Source: Rhodamnia argentea
Taxonomy: Eukaryota > Streptophyta > Magnoliopsida > Myrtales > Myrtaceae
Direction: 5' to 3'
NCBI RefSeq assembly: GCF_020921035.1
Contig: NC_063160.1
Location: forward strand, 15,093,095-15,157,094
DNA length: 64,000 bases
Positions 12,233 to 27,333 of the stretch are shown here, piece after piece (within the stretch, counting starts at the first letter, position 1; each line of letters opens with the position of its first letter). The notes beneath the pieces were generated by a model, which was given only the letters and a program-made list of their open reading frames with translations, searched no databases and was not told where the DNA came from. Position numbers and translations under genes: made by a program.

Positions 12233-15200
12233 ATGGCGGCGGAGCAGCGTCGCCGGATCGACGACGAGGTCGACGCCGGCGCTTACCGCTTGCAGAAGTT
12301 CAGGCTCTACGAGACTCGCTCGGTATGTGAACGCGAGAATATACCGGAACATTTTTTTTTTTTTTTTGCGGGTCCGAGCATCTGCCGACTCGCCGCTTCG
12401 GCTGCGCTCTGTATCTGCTTCTCATGGATGAATTGAGTTCGTGGTTTTGAATTCGACAGATCGGTTTTAGGAATGTTGCTTCACTTTGTTGCTCCGGTGC
12501 AGTGCCCTTTTTTTCCCGCTCGATTCGGACGTGATTGAATTTCTCTTTTTGCTGATTGCTATTTGCTAGTTTAAATTCTTTCAGTGAATATGAATTGACG
12601 ATTCCTCTCTTTTTGCGCGTTGAAAGCTTTTTCAGCTCTTTTTCTAGTTTGCGATTGTGGTTTGACCTGTTGGTTTGCTATGATTGATCCACCTCACCTT
12701 CGTTCTATTGGTTTACTGTGTCTCTTGTTCCTTCCTTCTCGGGGAGCACTGTGAAAGGGGACTCTTAGTTTCGTTTCCTTTTGGATGGTCGCATAAGATG
12801 AGATTTGTCTTGCTTGTGATGCAGATGTCCTCTCACTATTTGCTTAAACGGTGGGAAAGTTCATTAGTTGTGGTTAATTAAAGATTTCGGGAGTTGAGAT
12901 GGGCAAGATTACTTTGTGGTTACACTATGATTGGATCTCTCAGAATGTACTTCCTTGACTGAGGATTAGATACTCGTCTGCTTAAATTTGTCCTCATCGA
13001 TAATGCTTTTTAGAAAACATTGCAGTCCGGATTTCACATTGCTGCAAATCGTATATCTATTAAAATTTACCTAAGCTATGTCATGTTTCTTACCGTAAAC
13101 ATTGCACTTTAAGTCTTTAACTCTGATCAAATTTATGGTAGTTATTGTGGAGACCATGTCCCAAACCACTAAATATTTCTAACAATGAAGGAGGCGAGCG
13201 GGGTGTATATATGTAAATATCCAGAAGGATATCTCATTTTTCACATTCCTCCCTTTTTATGTTATAAGAGGCGTAGTACTTCCTCGATAAGCTGTGTCAT
13301 CCTTTCATAGTGTTGTGAACAGATCCAAATCACTTCAGTGTCTTTTTTTGCTGCCGATTAATTTTTGTTATTTGGCGTTTGAAATCTGATGACTCAGTTG
13401 ATTCCATGCTGATAAGTTCTCAATATGAGAAACTCACCAATAAAGGACTTGCTATACCTGTATGTCTCCATCTCTTTTATAGGTCGTTAGATACGCTAAT
13501 ACATTATTTTTATCCCCATGCATGCGACAGAATTTCTACATGATCGGAAGGGACCAAAAAAGGACATTTTGGAGAGTGTTGAAAATTGATCGATCAGAAC
13601 CTTCTGAGCTAAACATTCTTGAGGATCCTACCACTTATACAGAGTATGACTGTTGTGACCTGCTAAAACGGATACATGAAGGAAACATTGCTAGTGGTGG
13701 CCTTAAGTTTGTGACTGCATGCTACGGAATTATTGGTATGTGGTACCCAAACTTAATCCTTCAGCAACTCATTTTACCATGAAACTCATGGTGTTTCTTC
13801 ATTGTCTAGGGTTCATCAAGTTCTTGGGGCCGTTTTACATGCTGATTATTACAAAGAGAAGAAAGATTGGTGATATCTGTGGCCATGCTATATATTCAAT
13901 CAGCAAGAGCGACATGATTCAACTCCCATACTCTCAAGTGCAGACAAATATGGCTTTTTCTAAGATTGAAAACAGGTCTTTTGTCCGTTCTGAGAGTAAA
14001 TGTAATATATCTTTGGTACTGTTAAGAAGATAACTATGAGATTAGCATTCAGATGTTCATTTTTCCTCTGTACTTTGAAGATTGATTTTATGGTCAAATG
14101 TTCTATGTTCTCTTCAGCTTGATTGCAATTATTGGACTTAGAACTTAGAATGAGCAGAGATTACTTCCTTTTTTCTTCTTACTTGTGTAGCGGTGCTACA
14201 AGATGAAGAAAATCTCATTTGTCTGGCAACATTCCATCAAAGATAGTGGTATTATAAGATCAAGTTTCTGTTAAAGATGCCTTGTTTCTTCGCTTATGTT
14301 CATACATTGGATGGCCAGTTAGTTTGTAGCTGTGGCATAAGGATATCACATTTTATGACTGCATACTATTTAGTGAATGAATTTTCTAGAAGTCATTGCT
14401 AGTTTCTTTACTGCAAATGGACAGGGTGAACTGCGTGGCCTTCTTTATCTTATAATGCATAATGAACAAGGTGTCAGCGACTGTCAATTCTTTTTCATTT
14501 TTGCTGTTCAATTTGTTGGATTACACTTCTACTTTATGTTCGACCTGTTCTCCTATTCAATGTGTTTTAACCAGATGTTTTGCCTTTTGATCATCCACAT
14601 AGATACAAGAAGCTGCTGTGTGTGGTTGATCTTACCAAGGACTTTTTCTTCAGCTACTCATACGATGTTATGCGTAGTCTTCAGAAGAACTTGTGTGATC
14701 ATGAGTCTGGCCAGACCCTCTACGATACAATGTTTGTCTGGAATGAATATCTGACACGTGGAATTCGGAATAACCTCGGGAATACTTTGTGGACAGTTGC
14801 ATTGGTACACGGGTTCTTTAAGCAGGTATGGATTCTGAAGTACTTCAGTCAGAGTTTTTAACGGATTATTGTTATACATTTAAGTGGATAAGGCTTAGTT
14901 TGTTGTTCCATTTAATGAATATTTCAGTCTTGAGCTTACTCATCTATCTGTTTATCAATGAGAACGGTTCGAACTGAAGATAGCCTCATGTAGCTAAGTC
15001 AAAAAGCAACCTCATGCATTTCCATGATGGCTTGTGCAAAAAATCATGTACCTAGCTGAGAGAATGAGAGAATGATGCCGTGTTCACCGCTGCTGTGTTG
15101 TATCAGGTGAAGCTTTCTGTCTTGGGCAAGCAATTCTGGTTCACCCTGATCGCGAGACGCTCACGGCATTATGCTGGCACTAGGTAATAGATTCTATTTG

Positions 15201-18200
15201 GTATTCTGAGGAAGAATTCATCTGGAAAATAATGTTTGTCCACACATCTATTTCTATATTCTGTTTTATTTCCTTTATACTTGCCATACTGTTGAAAATA
15301 GACCAATCTTCCTCTTTATTTGCTCATCCTATGCCTTATCCTGCTAATTCATCTCTTGTGCAGATACCTCAAAAGAGGGGTCAATGAGAAAGGCAGAGTA
15401 GCTAATGATGTTGAGACAGAACAGATTGTGATTGAAGATGTACCTGAAGGATGCCCAGTGCAAATCAGTTCTATTGTGCAAAACCGGGGCTCAATCCCTC
15501 TTTTGTGGTCACAAGAAACTTCACGATTGAATCTTAAACCTGATATATCATGTGTGGCTTGTGAATATATGAATTCCATTTTTTGTTTGGTTCCCCATAG
15601 CTTTACCAATATCTTCCCATCTAACTCCATCCTTTTTTTCCTTTCTTATCCAGTATCAAATAGAGATCCCAATTATGAAGCCACAAAACTTCACTTCGAA
15701 AATCTTGTCAAAAGATATGGAAATCCGATAATTATACTAAACTTGATCAAGGTTTACATCTCTCCTAGTTCCATGTTTAGAAAAGCAATATAACAGCATT
15801 TACCGCAACATTTCTGAAGTTTTGTTTAAAGTTAACTTCCTGTTTCTTCCGCTTTTCTTGTTACCTTTTGACAGACACATGAAAAGAAGCCTCGAGAAAC
15901 TATACTTCGCGCAGAATTCGCAAATGCTATCAGATGTATCAACAAAACCTTATCTGAAGAGAATCATTTGCGGTTTTTGCATTGGGATCTGCACAAGCAC
16001 TTCAGAAGGTGATAGGTCTTTCCTTTTCCTGTTTATGGGATGTGAAATTATGCTCAAATGATGTTGAAAGGTTGTTCTTGCTTGTCCCGGTTCACAGCAA
16101 AGCTACCAACGTATTGGAACTTCTCACCAAAGTGGCTGTCCATGCAGTAAACTTGACTGGCATTTTTTATTGTCAAGTGTCTTCTATTTCAAGGATAGAG
16201 GGATCACTGATTTCATCTTGCTTTGGGTAAGTGTTATCGGATAAGCCGCTTGTCCTTGAGTGCGATACTCCATCCTCATTTGGTTGAGCCAAACTATAGA
16301 TTGACTTTTGAATTCTGGTGATTAGGTAGTTGGATCTTGTCAGATCTTATTCTGATCTCTATACTATTTGCTACATGTTCTCTGCTGGCAATTAACTGAC
16401 TTATAAAATGGTACAGGAATAGCGATACTTCTGACTGCAGTTCTCTGAATTTCTCCAACAATGGTGATGATGCGGACAGCTTGGAAACAGAAATCAGCAG
16501 CAGTAGCAGCTGCTCAAAATTGAAGTTGCCAATGTTTCAGAAGGGGGTTTTAAGGACCAATTGTATAGACTGTCTAGATCGCACAAATGTGGCCCAATAT
16601 GCATATGGTTTGGTTGCTTTGGGAAGGCAGCTGCACTCAATAGGATATATGGAATCTGAAAACATTGAGTTAGATGATCCTTTGGCAGAGGATTTGATGA
16701 GGATTTATGAGACAATGGGTGACACACTTGCCCTGCAATATGGAGGTTCTGCTGCACATAACAAGGTCAATTTTCTCCCCTTGTCCAGGCTCTTATGTCT
16801 CCTTGATACTTAGAAAGAATCTATATCGGTGCCTGCATTACAAACCAAACAAACAAAAGTAAAGAAAAGAAAAGGATATCAAGTGAGGTTGATGGTAGAG
16901 GTAAAGAAAGTTCATGGTAAATAATAGTGGACACTCTAGCAATATATGGTTTGGATACGGGTTTCTCTTGAAGCCAAAAAAAAGTTTTAAGGATCTACAA
17001 GAGACGTCAAAATGAGAGATTCTATTGACTTTGATATAACCATTGACTATCTTTCTGGCGATGATTAGAATGTGCGGTGCAAGAAGTTTGGAATCCAAAA
17101 TTTCTGCTAAAACTAAGATCTAAATATTCACAAAACTTAGTAATTGGTGACTTTGTGTGCTAAAACTATGCAAGGATAAAACCTTATGATGTTCTTTCTA
17201 GAGTTTGCTTAAACTTTAGTTGGGCGTCTCTCTTGCTTGTAACATCTGTACGCCCAAATTTCATTTTGCTTCTATGCTCTGAAGAAGTAAAAAATATTGA
17301 TCTACTTCCACCTCTTTTGCATAAAGGATTAAATGACAAGAATGAGTATTACCGTGTCAATGTGCTGGGGTAGCATTCAATTTAGGAACTGCTCGAAACA
17401 TAATTGTTCTTTCTTGCTTTCATTGGGAAATCTGTGCTTGAACCAATGTAATGTTCATTTGTATACGAAACATATGAATGCTACTTTTGTAATGCGAAAA
17501 GTCATCACTATGTGGAGCAGTATTTTCTGATCAATTTTAATATCCAGTTGAAGACTCAAATATGTTTAACATTGTGTTTGAATGGCATAAGTTGATTTCT
17601 GTGCTTGCTTTTGAAATCTTAGTGGTGGAAATGAGTTGGTTTTGAATTTGGAAGTTGATGAGTTGTGAGATGGATTCATTTTGGTTTGATATGCCAAAAC
17701 CATGCCCATTGTGTTATGTCAGATTTTTGTGGCATAGAAAATTCATAGCCAATTTGTTTTTGGTATACTCTAATCTGAACTCTGGATCCTAACTGGTGCT
17801 ACAGTTCTGTTCATCCTTATCCTTTTGCGATTCAGTGGCCTTTACCCTCAACACCTTCATTTTCGTTTTTGATCTTAAACAGATATTTTCTGAGAGAAGA
17901 GGTCAGTGGAAAGCAGCTACACAGTCCCAGGAGTTTCTTAGAACTCTTCAACGATATTACAGCAATGCGTATGTAGATGCAGAAAAACAGGATGCCATCA
18001 ATGTGTATGTAAACTAGCTTTTTGTCAGCAATTATCCAAAGTAGAATTGACAGGATCCTTTTGTGTCGTTTTCTCTCATCATAGCTTAGAGTAATGCATT
18101 TGCTTAAGTATACCACTTGACAATTTTTGCAGATTTTTGGGATATTTTCAACCTCAACAAGGGAAGCCTGCTTTGTGGGAGCTGGATTCAGACCAGCATC

Positions 18201-21200
18201 CCAATGTTGGAAGGCACAGTGCTAACTGTACTCAAGAGACTCGTAGGTACAAAAAGGTTTTTTTCCTTATTTTTGAGTTACTGAAGTTCATCATATCAGA
18301 TTTAAGGAGCTTATGATTGACCATACGCTGTCTGTAAGTGGCAAATATCTGATCGGAATATAAGCGTTGTGGAGTCCCTCACAGTTAGAGGCATTACTCA
18401 ATAGAGATACAAAGCTGACAGATTTCGGACTCCCCAGGACCCAGATTACTTCATCTGTGAATATCAGAGAATTTGTGGATAATTCACGTAAAGCACGCTT
18501 CTTTGAGAAAAATGAGTCGCACATGCTTGGTTCCTTCCTTCTGGTGCGATGTCTAGAAACAGTCGCATAGAAGCAGGCTCAAGTCCAAAAATAAACTGCT
18601 ATCTATGTTGTTTGTAGGTCATTTATCAAAAGATCATTCTCTGATGGTAATATTCTCCTGGAAACCAACACTCCAGTGGTGACCAAAAGTCTAGTTCGGA
18701 ATCAGCCACTATCTGAGATTGCAGAAGGGCCTAGAAAAGGTCTTTCAGAGTTGACGTTCCAGATTTCGGCTTGTGAAAGTGACCTATCTGATGAAAGGTA
18801 TGGTCGCTTGACATTTTACACTGTTTTCATTTCTTTTTAGGGTTCTCCCATATAATTCCTGTTTCCTTTTTTTTTCATGGGTTGAAGACAGTATTTATGG
18901 CAGAGAAATTCTCTTTCTGACAACATCATAAGTTCTTGCCCTACTTGGACAAACACTATCGATACATTGATTCTTCCTTCCTTCTCTTTTTCGAGGGAGG
19001 GGGGTTGCCTTGTATTTATACCTGATTTAAACAAGCCACACTTACACAATCAAAAGAGATATAGGCTAATTGTTAAACCCCTCTGAGGCTAGGCCAGCTC
19101 ATTTTAATATATAAAAGAGAAGAATGTCATATATGGAGTATTGTTTTCTTGATTGTGTAGATCTTTAACATTATATGAAGGGAACGCACTATGTGGACAT
19201 GAGCGGGTGCAATTGCACCCCCTTAAGTTTTGTTTCCTGTCACTTTTGCCAAAGAGAAACTTTTTGCACATTTAGACTTGTTAATAGTTAGCACATTTAG
19301 ACTTGCTAATCCACTAAGTTTGAACCCCTGATCCACATATTATTGTTTGAACTCTTAAGATTTCTTGCAAAGATTACAACTAAAGGGGAACTCACGGTAA
19401 GAAAAAGAAGCACAATACAAATTACTAAAGAAAAAACTAAACTTCACATCTCCATCATTTGTAATTCGTTCCTATGATATTCTTTGTCCTAAGCGTATGC
19501 ATTTGTTTCAAAACAGTTGTTCAATTACGTCAAATGAGATAAAGCATTAATAACAGAGTAGGTGAAAATTCCAATCCTAAAAGAAATACATGTACATTAG
19601 TTGTAACGGTGAATACTGTACCTTTTTTATTATTTCAACTGTTCACTTGTAATAAGAAATGATTTTTCATTTATCACTATTATAGGTAGGGAAAATGCAT
19701 CTCCCTAAAGTGGGGCCCGTTTCTTAAGATTCCCTGAATTTGACTTTGTTCTTCCCTAAACATACTCATTCTCAATAACTCCCTTGAAGGGGTGCCGGTT
19801 TCTTGAATTTCCGTCCTGACTTGATTTTGTTCCTAAATATCCCAAAGCTTTGATCACTTTGGCCCAATTATCCCTTAAGCTCATTGGTGTTGATAATAAT
19901 GGCGCCAATGAGCATGTGCTTGTCACGGGCATGTTTTGCCCATGTGAGATTTTGTGGGACCATGCCAACTGTTCTAAAAGCGTTAGCTGTTAGATGAAAG
20001 TGATTTAATACTTAAATATTCTACCACTCCCGCTCACGCTTAGTTTGATTTTTTTGCCTAAGTATGGTTTAATATTTAAATATTCTATCAGCCCCTTTCC
20101 AAGAGCATTCTAGTAGGGAAAAACATATTTTTCCCATGTTACTCTACATGCACATCAAAAACATTGGAAGAACCCCTGCATCTGCTGGCATCTGCCCGAA
20201 CTTTATAGATCAGAAAGACAAGGTTATGGTTTCTTAAGCATAGATTGAAAATTTTCGGATGGAGAATCACTACAGATGTGAGATTACTGGGGCCACAAAA
20301 TCCTGTTTTAGACGTACTAATGATGAAGATTGGCACCTCTAGTGTCGATTTTCATGGAACTGCTTGGCGTTTGCTTGTGTCTTTGACTTAATTAGTGCTT
20401 ATTTGCAATTTTTTGCAGATGTACACCTTCTCCGGATCCTATACAACTTTTTAAGGATGTAAAAGAGGATGACTGTCCTGAAAGTGATTACATTTGCCTT
20501 GACAGACATGGCAATGCATGCAACTGTTCAAACTTTCTGGACGTGGATTGGCTTTCTTCGTCGGGAAATTCCTTTGATGAAGAAATATATGAAAGGTACC
20601 CTCTAGAGTGTACTTACATTCTACTTTGGAATCTTTCTGGTGAAAGAGAAGCATTATGGAGTCAATTCAATGGATGTTTTTGGTCTTGCCAAAAATAATA
20701 GATGTTAGCCATTCTCTCTGAGGCATTCCTTTTTCTGAGAACATGGTAAAACCAAACCTTCAACTCAAGTACTTCCGACGTAGACCCACAAAGCACCTCG
20801 TTCATGCGCATCATAAAAATCCACTGTAGTGTGGTGGACCTGGCTTCAAAGATTATCCCGAGTGGGAGACATTCATGCAAACGCACACATATATACGTAT
20901 ATGATGTTAAGATTCGTGATTGAATTTGGAGATGAGAAGAGCATATCCGTGCCATTTTCACATTGAAAGCTGCTTCTTTTTTAATAGTATCTTCATGGAA
21001 ACCAACCACTTTCGGTTAATCATACTCACATGGAACCCATTTTTGAGGAATAATGACTTCGTTTGTCGAGACGTCTGCAATAACCGAATTTCACGAAAAG
21101 AAGAAGGAAGAAGCGGCAGAAGAAAGGCAAGAAAACAGAGGCACTCTGCTCATCAGGGTAGGAGTAGGAGGAAATAAGCAGCGGGAGGACGTTCCAAAAA

Positions 21201-22503
21201 CGTCTCTGCTTGCTTGCTGACAGAAATCTTTTTTTTTTTTTTTGTGCTTTAGCAATACAGTTTATCTGAAGCAGCTTATTTCTTGATCATTTTCTTCTTA
21301 GAGTTTTTAGCCATGTGTCATCTTCATGTCCTTCCTTTTCCTTTGCGCCTTCTAAAGTGTTGTGGGAAATCTGTAAATTTCTCAAATTGTTTATTAGTTG
21401 CCAATCTCATATTTGCTTCTCTTTTAAATGGATACAGGTCATCCATCACTGGCGTGCCGCAGGATAATGATGTGAATGGACAAAAATCAGCTTCAACCAC
21501 ATCTGGAAGCAAGTCTTTAACTGGAAGGAAGGTCGGTAGTTTTTACTTATTACTGCTAAGTTTAAAATTCTAGGACTTTCCTTGACATGCATTAATTGGT
21601 GTGTGTGGGTTGAGCACATGAAATGAAGGAATTGTCCTCGCCAGTTCTCAATGAAAATGCTTTAGGCCTTTGCTTCTTTTCTTCTTCCTTTTTTTCCTTC
21701 AACTCGTTATCTATTGATTTGTAGTGAAGTTGGCGAACATCAATGAGTGATCCATTTGATCACTTATTCCGGTGCGATCCCATTTTCTTATCATGACCAG
21801 AGGTTGTGACTCTGCTTGCATATGCTCCTATTAGAAGTGAATGTCCTGATGGAACTTGTGTATCGTGTGTTGTCTTGCTTGTTTCCCACGATCCCACACA
21901 GCCTGATGAAACATACCTAAACTTGTTATCCGGAGCAGTTTTGCGCGGGAGATAGCTGCCTTACCTCCCTGAACTTGGTGCCGATTGGGGTTTACATACT
22001 TGACTGGGATGGGGTATAACTTACAACCTTCCGTCCAATGAATAGTTTTTGTCCATTTTTGTCCTGATGTTTACGTACAGCATCTTCTGATCTTGTATAG
22101 CAGATACTTGGTGCACTACCTAATTAGTTACTAATCAGGTGTCTCTTTCAATGGTCTGATGGTGCGACGTGACGTCTCGATTAACCTTTGAACATGCATT
22201 TGCTCTTGTGGGTTTTCTTTTCTTTTTTTGGTCGGAACACTTGCTATCGTGTTTGAGCCCTGGCAAATGTCAGTCTACCTTGACATATATATCAGATTAT
22301 CAATTCTTCATTTAAAGTCGACAGCTTTTTTGCATCGAGTCTCATTTTCGCTCTGCCTTTTCTAAAATGATTCTTCCCCTCTCTGCCTCTGCTTGTAGGA
22401 AAAGAATCATGCAGGAACTCACACAGATCGCGGCAAGACTCTAGCCGAATATTCCGATGACTTCGTCCGTTGGGTTACTGATGGAGAAATGCTGTCCCTT
22501 TGA
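12233..22503 (+). CDS. SAC-domain polyphosphoinositide phosphatase (plant SAC2-SAC5/FIG4-like)
   Basis: Exons: 12233-12322, 13531-13735, 13810-13975, 14603-14825, 15107-15183, 15364-15551, 15654-15751, 15875-16008, 16098-16226, 16417-16765, 17883-18004, 18133-18246, 18618-18797, 20419-20595, 21438-21531, 22399-22503. They sum to 2451 nt (816 aa) in one frame with GT-AG at each junction. The enzyme family removes phosphate from PI(3,5)P2-type lipids on endomembranes; plant members of this subgroup are associated with the vacuole. The N-terminal Sac domain starts at FYMIGRD and includes [20 protein letters not shown] and [14 protein letters not shown]. The CX5R motif [12 protein letters not shown] gives Cys486 and Arg492. 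The tail ends [16 protein letters not shown], as I recall for SAC2-5. There is no membrane segment, unlike SAC1/ROD-type SAC6-8. Length matches the family (about 800-830 aa). Exon 6 uses the donor T|GTGTGG, supported by frame. The long introns (16766-17882, 18798-20418, 21532-22398) hold only non-coding sequence. Confidence 0.93.
19680..19990. repeat. Repeat-like block in SAC intron 13
   Basis: Within the 1.6-kb intron there are recurrent phrases such as 'tccctaaa', 'ttcttgaattt/ttcttaagatt', 'gactttgttcttcccta' and 'gattttgttcctaaatatccc'. These suggest a degenerate repeat or miniature transposon insertion. There is no coding capacity. Confidence 0.35.
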
Positions 22504-23632
22504 TCCTGGCTTTCTGACAAACTTGACATTTACAATATTCATCCGATTCAGACCCGTCCGAAGGACTGGGTTTCTAACACAAGCAATAAAACGGCGCCAA
22601 TCCCTCTCAAGTAGAAAAAGAGGGTGCCGCATGTAAATACCATGTCGCATTAGTTCGATTTTTCACTCATCCGCAGGAATAAATGGCATCGTCATCTGTA
22701 TCCCGCCAACAATGCATTGCAGCTTCTTTTCTGCCAATTCTTGTACATAATTTTTTTTTTCTATCATTTGGAATTTGGAGCTTCAGCAAAAATTTGTACT
22801 AGAGACTCGAAGGATCATTTTTGCAGCGTAGGAGGCCGCTCATCAGTTCTCCCAAGGTGCTGTACGTGTGATGTATAGATGCTTCCCCGAAACTTTTGTG
22901 CATTGCACAGCGAACGTAATACAAACTCTTGTCTATACTTCTCATTGGCTCTTCTTCCCTTTTCGATGATGATTGTCTTTTTTTTTTTTTGGGGGGGGGT
23001 GGTGGTTTTGGTGGGGCGGTGGAGGTGTGGGGTTGGTGGTGTGGTTGGGGGTGGTAAAGATCAAGATCTCTCAGCACGTTTAGGTAATTTTCAATCTTCA
23101 AAACCGATGCTCAACTCTAACCTCCAATATGCCTCTTCAGCGTTCGATTAACCAGAGTGGATCAACTCCTTTTATGTCGATCAGCACTCGAATTGAATTG
23201 AATTGAAAGTCAAGTCACATGCATTGAAGAGAACAAGAACTAGTCAAATTAAAGTTTGACGATGGAATTAAACATCATACATTGGCGAAGGGCCCAAGAG
23301 TTAGATTACTTTCGGGATCATTTCTTCTAAAAGTTGCGTTTGGACTTTTGGTAACAAAGTAATGCAAAGTTACTCTGTTATTTTGCTATTCTCTTATTGG
23401 TTTTGCAGATTCTTCACCTATGGCACGAGCATCTCGCAAGGTAAAAACGATGCAAAAATAACTATCATAGATAAGAAACCAGTTGAACCAAATACAGCAT
23501 CACTTGATGGGATAACAAAAACTTATGGCAAAATCTCTCTAAACAGAACTCATCTATAGAACTATGCCCCAACAAGTCCCAAACCCGAAAGATAAAAGAA
23601 CTGAAGATGTTGCCTGCAGACAGCCAAAATTT

Positions 23633-25675
<2,043 letters not shown>

Positions 25676-25802
25676 GCCTTTCGCTTCGCGTTCTGCCTCT
25701 GTCGCCGGAGGGAAGCACGGGGAGGAGTTGGCTGCGAACGCTTCTGACGACTGAGCAGAGGAGATGAGAATAGAGAGGTTTGGGCGAACCTGCTTCGTGT
25801 GC

Positions 25803-25832
25803 ATTTTATATGACAGTGCCAGAGAAACCCTA
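25803..25832 (-). promoter_or_regulatory. TATA box and telo-box of RPSA promoter
   Basis: Read on the minus strand, TAGGGTTT (25832-25825, the telo-box AAACCCTA on plus) precedes ATATAAAAT (25811-25803), about 130 bases before the start codon. Telo-boxes are common in promoters of plant ribosomal-protein genes and favour expression in dividing cells. Confidence 0.6.
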
Positions 25833-26315
25833 GTTACTTTCTTGACGGTTTTGTCCCTCTCGTTTTGGCCGTCACAATTTTCTGGGGAAAATTCTGAAAA
25901 TTCGACTAAAACTTGCAAGCAGTTTTGGTACCACCTAAGTAGAACCATTATCGACACGCGACATGATATATCGACATGTATTTTAAAAAAAAAATAGAGA
26001 ATTTCGACATATAGATGCACGTTATATACTAAATGTAGGGGTGTCAATAGTTTAGTTCGGTTTAGTTTTTCCAAAAACTAAACCGAATCGAACCATTAAG
26101 GTGAAAAGCTTGAACCGAACCGAATCCGCCCGAATCTGAATATGAACTGAACCAAATATTCAATTCAGTTCGGTTCGGTTTGGTTCGGTTTTCGGTTTTT
26201 CTTTTTTGATTTTTGGTTTTAATTTTCCCTTTTTTTTTTTTTTTTTGCACAACTGATTCGCTGGCCCATCACCACCGCCCCCAAAATTCAAAGCCCCCAC
26301 AGCCTCAGGCTTGGT

Positions 26316-26744
26316 TCAGAGCAAAGAAAACCACTCCACCAGTTCTACCCCGACGCGCCTCCCCACGGTGACTGCAGCCTCACCGGACGCGAGCAGCAAC
26401 CGACACAGCGGGCAGTTGAAGTTCAAGTGCTGGAGCCACCCGTTGAGGCACTCGAGCTCTCGCAACTGCTCACCCTCCTCCCTCAGCGTAGAGAGGCACA
26501 CCACGCAGTCGGGCACCCCGAAGCCCCTCGCAGACGAAGGCGAAGGCGTCGCAAGCCCTTGCGGCCCTGACCCACCCTTGCGGTGGTCGGCAAGGGCCTG
26601 AGCGACGGCCGTGAGCCCTCTCCTCGCGAGATCTGGCCGCTTGACGGAACGATGATTGGGAGGTTTCACGAGAGAAATTGAAGTCACAGGTGGGTCCTTT
26701 CTTGGTGAGGAAACGCGGGCGGTGTAAACTGGGGAGATCCTCAA
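26316..26744 (-). pseudogene. Captured RING-H2 finger (RHA2-like) gene fragment inside the transposon
   Basis: The minus strand reads VPDCVVCLSTLREEGEQL, RELECLNGWLQHLNFNCPLC and VGVELVEWFSLL. I recognise these as the C-terminal RING-H2 part of RHA2-type E3 ubiquitin ligases, where a similar WF-S-L tail closes the protein. Normal RING-H2 domains have C-R-H-x-F-H-x-x-C between 'LEC' and 'GWL'. Here about nine residues are missing, which removes the His and Cys ligands, so zinc cannot be bound normally. The upstream part (first 70 codons) shows no membrane segment and looks like shuffled non-coding sequence. It is a broken host copy carried by the hAT-like element. Confidence 0.6.
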
Positions 26745-26947
26745 CGAAAATGGAGCTTGTGGTTGTGGTCCTCACCAGACACCAAAACGCGAACGCTCAG
26801 TCTCTCTCTCTCTCTACCTTTTCCCCCCTTATAATTCCACTCCACCACCATTCCATCACCATCTCTTCCCTCTGCCTCTCTCCCTCCCCCAAACCCACAA
26901 TCCCCTGCATCATCGGCTCCCCGGAAGCGCCTTGCAGAGCCTCTGCG

Positions 26948-27142
26948 ATGATGGGGAAGGGAAAGCAGAGAGCGAACTTCGAGGAGAAGGTGAAAGCCGA
27001 GCCGGTGGTGGAGTACGAGGACGGCCCCGGCGACGGAGAGGACGACGACGACGACGACGACTCCAGGAAGAAGAAGATATCGTCGTCGAGCGGAGGCAAG
27101 CGAGGGAGCTCGAGGCTTGCAAAGCGCCAGTGGGGAGGCTAA
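26948..27142 (+). pseudogene. Second captured fragment: leader and N-terminus of an unknown gene
   Basis: A pyrimidine-rich leader-like stretch (26800-26930, with a CT run at 26802-26816) precedes ATG ATG. The ORF of 64 codons encodes a charged peptide: MMGKGKQRANFEEKVKAEP, an Asp run (EDDDDDDD), then a Lys/Ser/Arg-rich part. It ends shortly before the right terminal repeats of the transposon. It looks like the first exon of a nuclear or chromatin-type protein cut off by capture, but I do not recognise the parent. It could alternatively be a chance frame in GC-rich DNA. Confidence 0.35.
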
Positions 27143-27333
27143 ACTAAAAGAAAAAAAAAAGATTTTTGGTTCAGTTCGGTTAACCGAACCAAACCAAAAT
27201 AAACTAAACCAAAAGAAATAAATGGTTATATTTCAATTAACTGAACCAAAAATGCACAAATTTTTGGTTCGGTCCAGTTCGGTTAATAGATCAGGTCAGT
27301 TTTTTGGTTAGTTTTGACACCCCTAACTAAATG

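Larger units (their letters stand above)
26028..27333. mobile_element. Non-autonomous hAT-like transposon carrying host gene fragments
   Basis: The element spans 26036-27325. Ends are inverted: TAGGGGTGTCAA on the left and TTGACACCCCTA on the right. It is flanked by the 8-bp direct repeat ACTAAATG (26028-26035 and 27326-27333). An 8-bp duplication with YAGGG ends is typical of hAT elements. Both subterminal regions are dense in GGTTCGGTT/AACCGAACC repeats, as expected of transposase-binding subterminal repeats. It encodes no transposase. The interior (about 26270-27150) is GC-rich, unlike the ends, and contains a RING-H2 gene fragment on minus and a second coding-like fragment on plus. If the TIR is taken to begin at GGGG, a 10-bp duplication ACTAAATGTA results, which would fit a MULE instead. 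Confidence 0.75.

Noticed and set aside
11796..12431. 211-codon open frame overlapping the SAC first exon
   Set aside because: It begins at a TTG, not an ATG, is Arg/Ser-rich from the GC-rich leader, and runs out of frame over a well-supported first exon and intron.
14377..14754. Open frame spanning the exon 3-4 intron of SAC as an alternative exon
   Set aside because: Joining exon 3 (13975) directly to 14603 restores the family sequence NRYKKLL without extra residues; the intervening part resembles nothing.
25676..26074. N-terminal extension of RPSA exon 1
   Set aside because: The open frame upstream crosses the TATA and telo-box and bears no resemblance to RPSA; the ATG before [14 protein letters not shown] gives the usual length.
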